Shown here: in pieces, positions 14,593 to 14,699 of the stretch
Layout of the letters: every line of letters starts with the position of its first letter
How positions within the stretch are numbered: position 1 is the first letter of the stretch
Origin: Gammaproteobacteria bacterium
GTDB lineage: Bacteria > Pseudomonadota > Gammaproteobacteria > Methylococcales > Methylomonadaceae
Length of the DNA: 14,699 bases
Direction of reading: 5' to 3'
Assembly (NCBI GenBank): GCA_024276805.1
Contig: JAJRWJ010000112.1
Span: 1 to 14,699 of the forward strand
Translations under genes and position numbers: made by a program
Notes under the pieces: model-generated
The model's database searches: none
What the model saw: only the letters and a program-made list of their open reading frames with translations
Told to the model about the DNA's origin: nothing

Positions 14593-14699
14593 ATGGCTAA
14601 TTTTATTCCCGGCCAGCGCTGGATCAGCAATACCGAATCCGAACTGGGGTTGGGCGTCATTATCAGTGCCGGGCAACATCGGGTTGCCGTTTACTATCC
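14593..14699 (+). CDS. rapA: RNA polymerase-associated protein RapA (5' end only)
   Basis: The first 35 codons of a gene that runs off the window. The N-terminus, with GQRWISNTESELGLG, closely matches the start of RapA/HepA (GQRWISDTESELGLG in Escherichia coli). RapA is a SWI2/SNF2-family ATPase that binds RNA polymerase and promotes its recycling during transcription. Only the N-terminal Tudor-like domain is present here; the ATPase domain lies outside the window. The ATG at 14593 fits the family start, although no strong ribosome site precedes it. It appears to be transcribed separately from the upstream small gene. Confidence 0.9.
   Translation, partial: MANFIPGQRWISNTESELGLGVIISAGQHRVAVYY

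Noticed and set aside
1..14699. CRISPR arrays, tRNA or rRNA genes, transposases, integrases
   Set aside because: I found no spaced direct-repeat array, no cloverleaf-type sequence, no rRNA motif and no recombinase coding frame in the window.

Overview
The window is chromosomal DNA from a gammaproteobacterial (type I, Methylococcales) methane oxidiser. The decisive evidence is a complete particulate methane monooxygenase operon, pmoC-pmoA-pmoB, on the minus strand. It has the canonical gene order, the known copper-ligand residues of PmoB and PmoC, and a PmoA very close to those of Methylomonas/Methylobacter-type organisms. I cannot fix the genus by reading alone.

Layout. (1) 1-238: left edge, with no gene I can assign. 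(2) 239-5334, plus strand: a two-gene unit. It encodes a 1098-residue membrane Ser/Thr kinase with a long repeat-built extracytoplasmic half, followed 14 bases later by a LysM / polysaccharide-deacetylase / LysM / TPR lipoprotein. (3) 5380-8977, minus strand: a beta-barrel outer-membrane protein gene followed by a secreted seven-bladed WD40-caspase protein. This unit converges with the kinase unit. (4) 9135-10120: a SYLF-domain (Ysc84/DUF500) exported protein gene, bracketed by two oppositely oriented copies of a dispersed repeat of about 70 bp. (5) 10174-13472: the pmoCAB operon, with two candidate sigma-70 promoters upstream of pmoC, strong Shine-Dalgarno sequences before all three genes, a hairpin between pmoC and pmoA, and a textbook intrinsic terminator after pmoB. 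(6) 13846-14277, plus strand: a small membrane-anchored protein of unknown function. (7) 14593 to the end: the start of rapA (RNA polymerase-associated SWI2/SNF2 ATPase).

How the genes may work together. pmoCAB makes the three subunits of the membrane enzyme that oxidises methane to methanol. The flanking genes nearly all act at the envelope: a transmembrane kinase that could sense something outside the cytoplasm, a cell-wall or polysaccharide-modifying lipoprotein, an outer-membrane barrel paired with a periplasmic or secreted caspase homologue, and an exported lipid-binding SYLF protein. The kinase/deacetylase pair and the barrel/caspase pair are the accessory systems most worth following up. 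Their joint function is inference.
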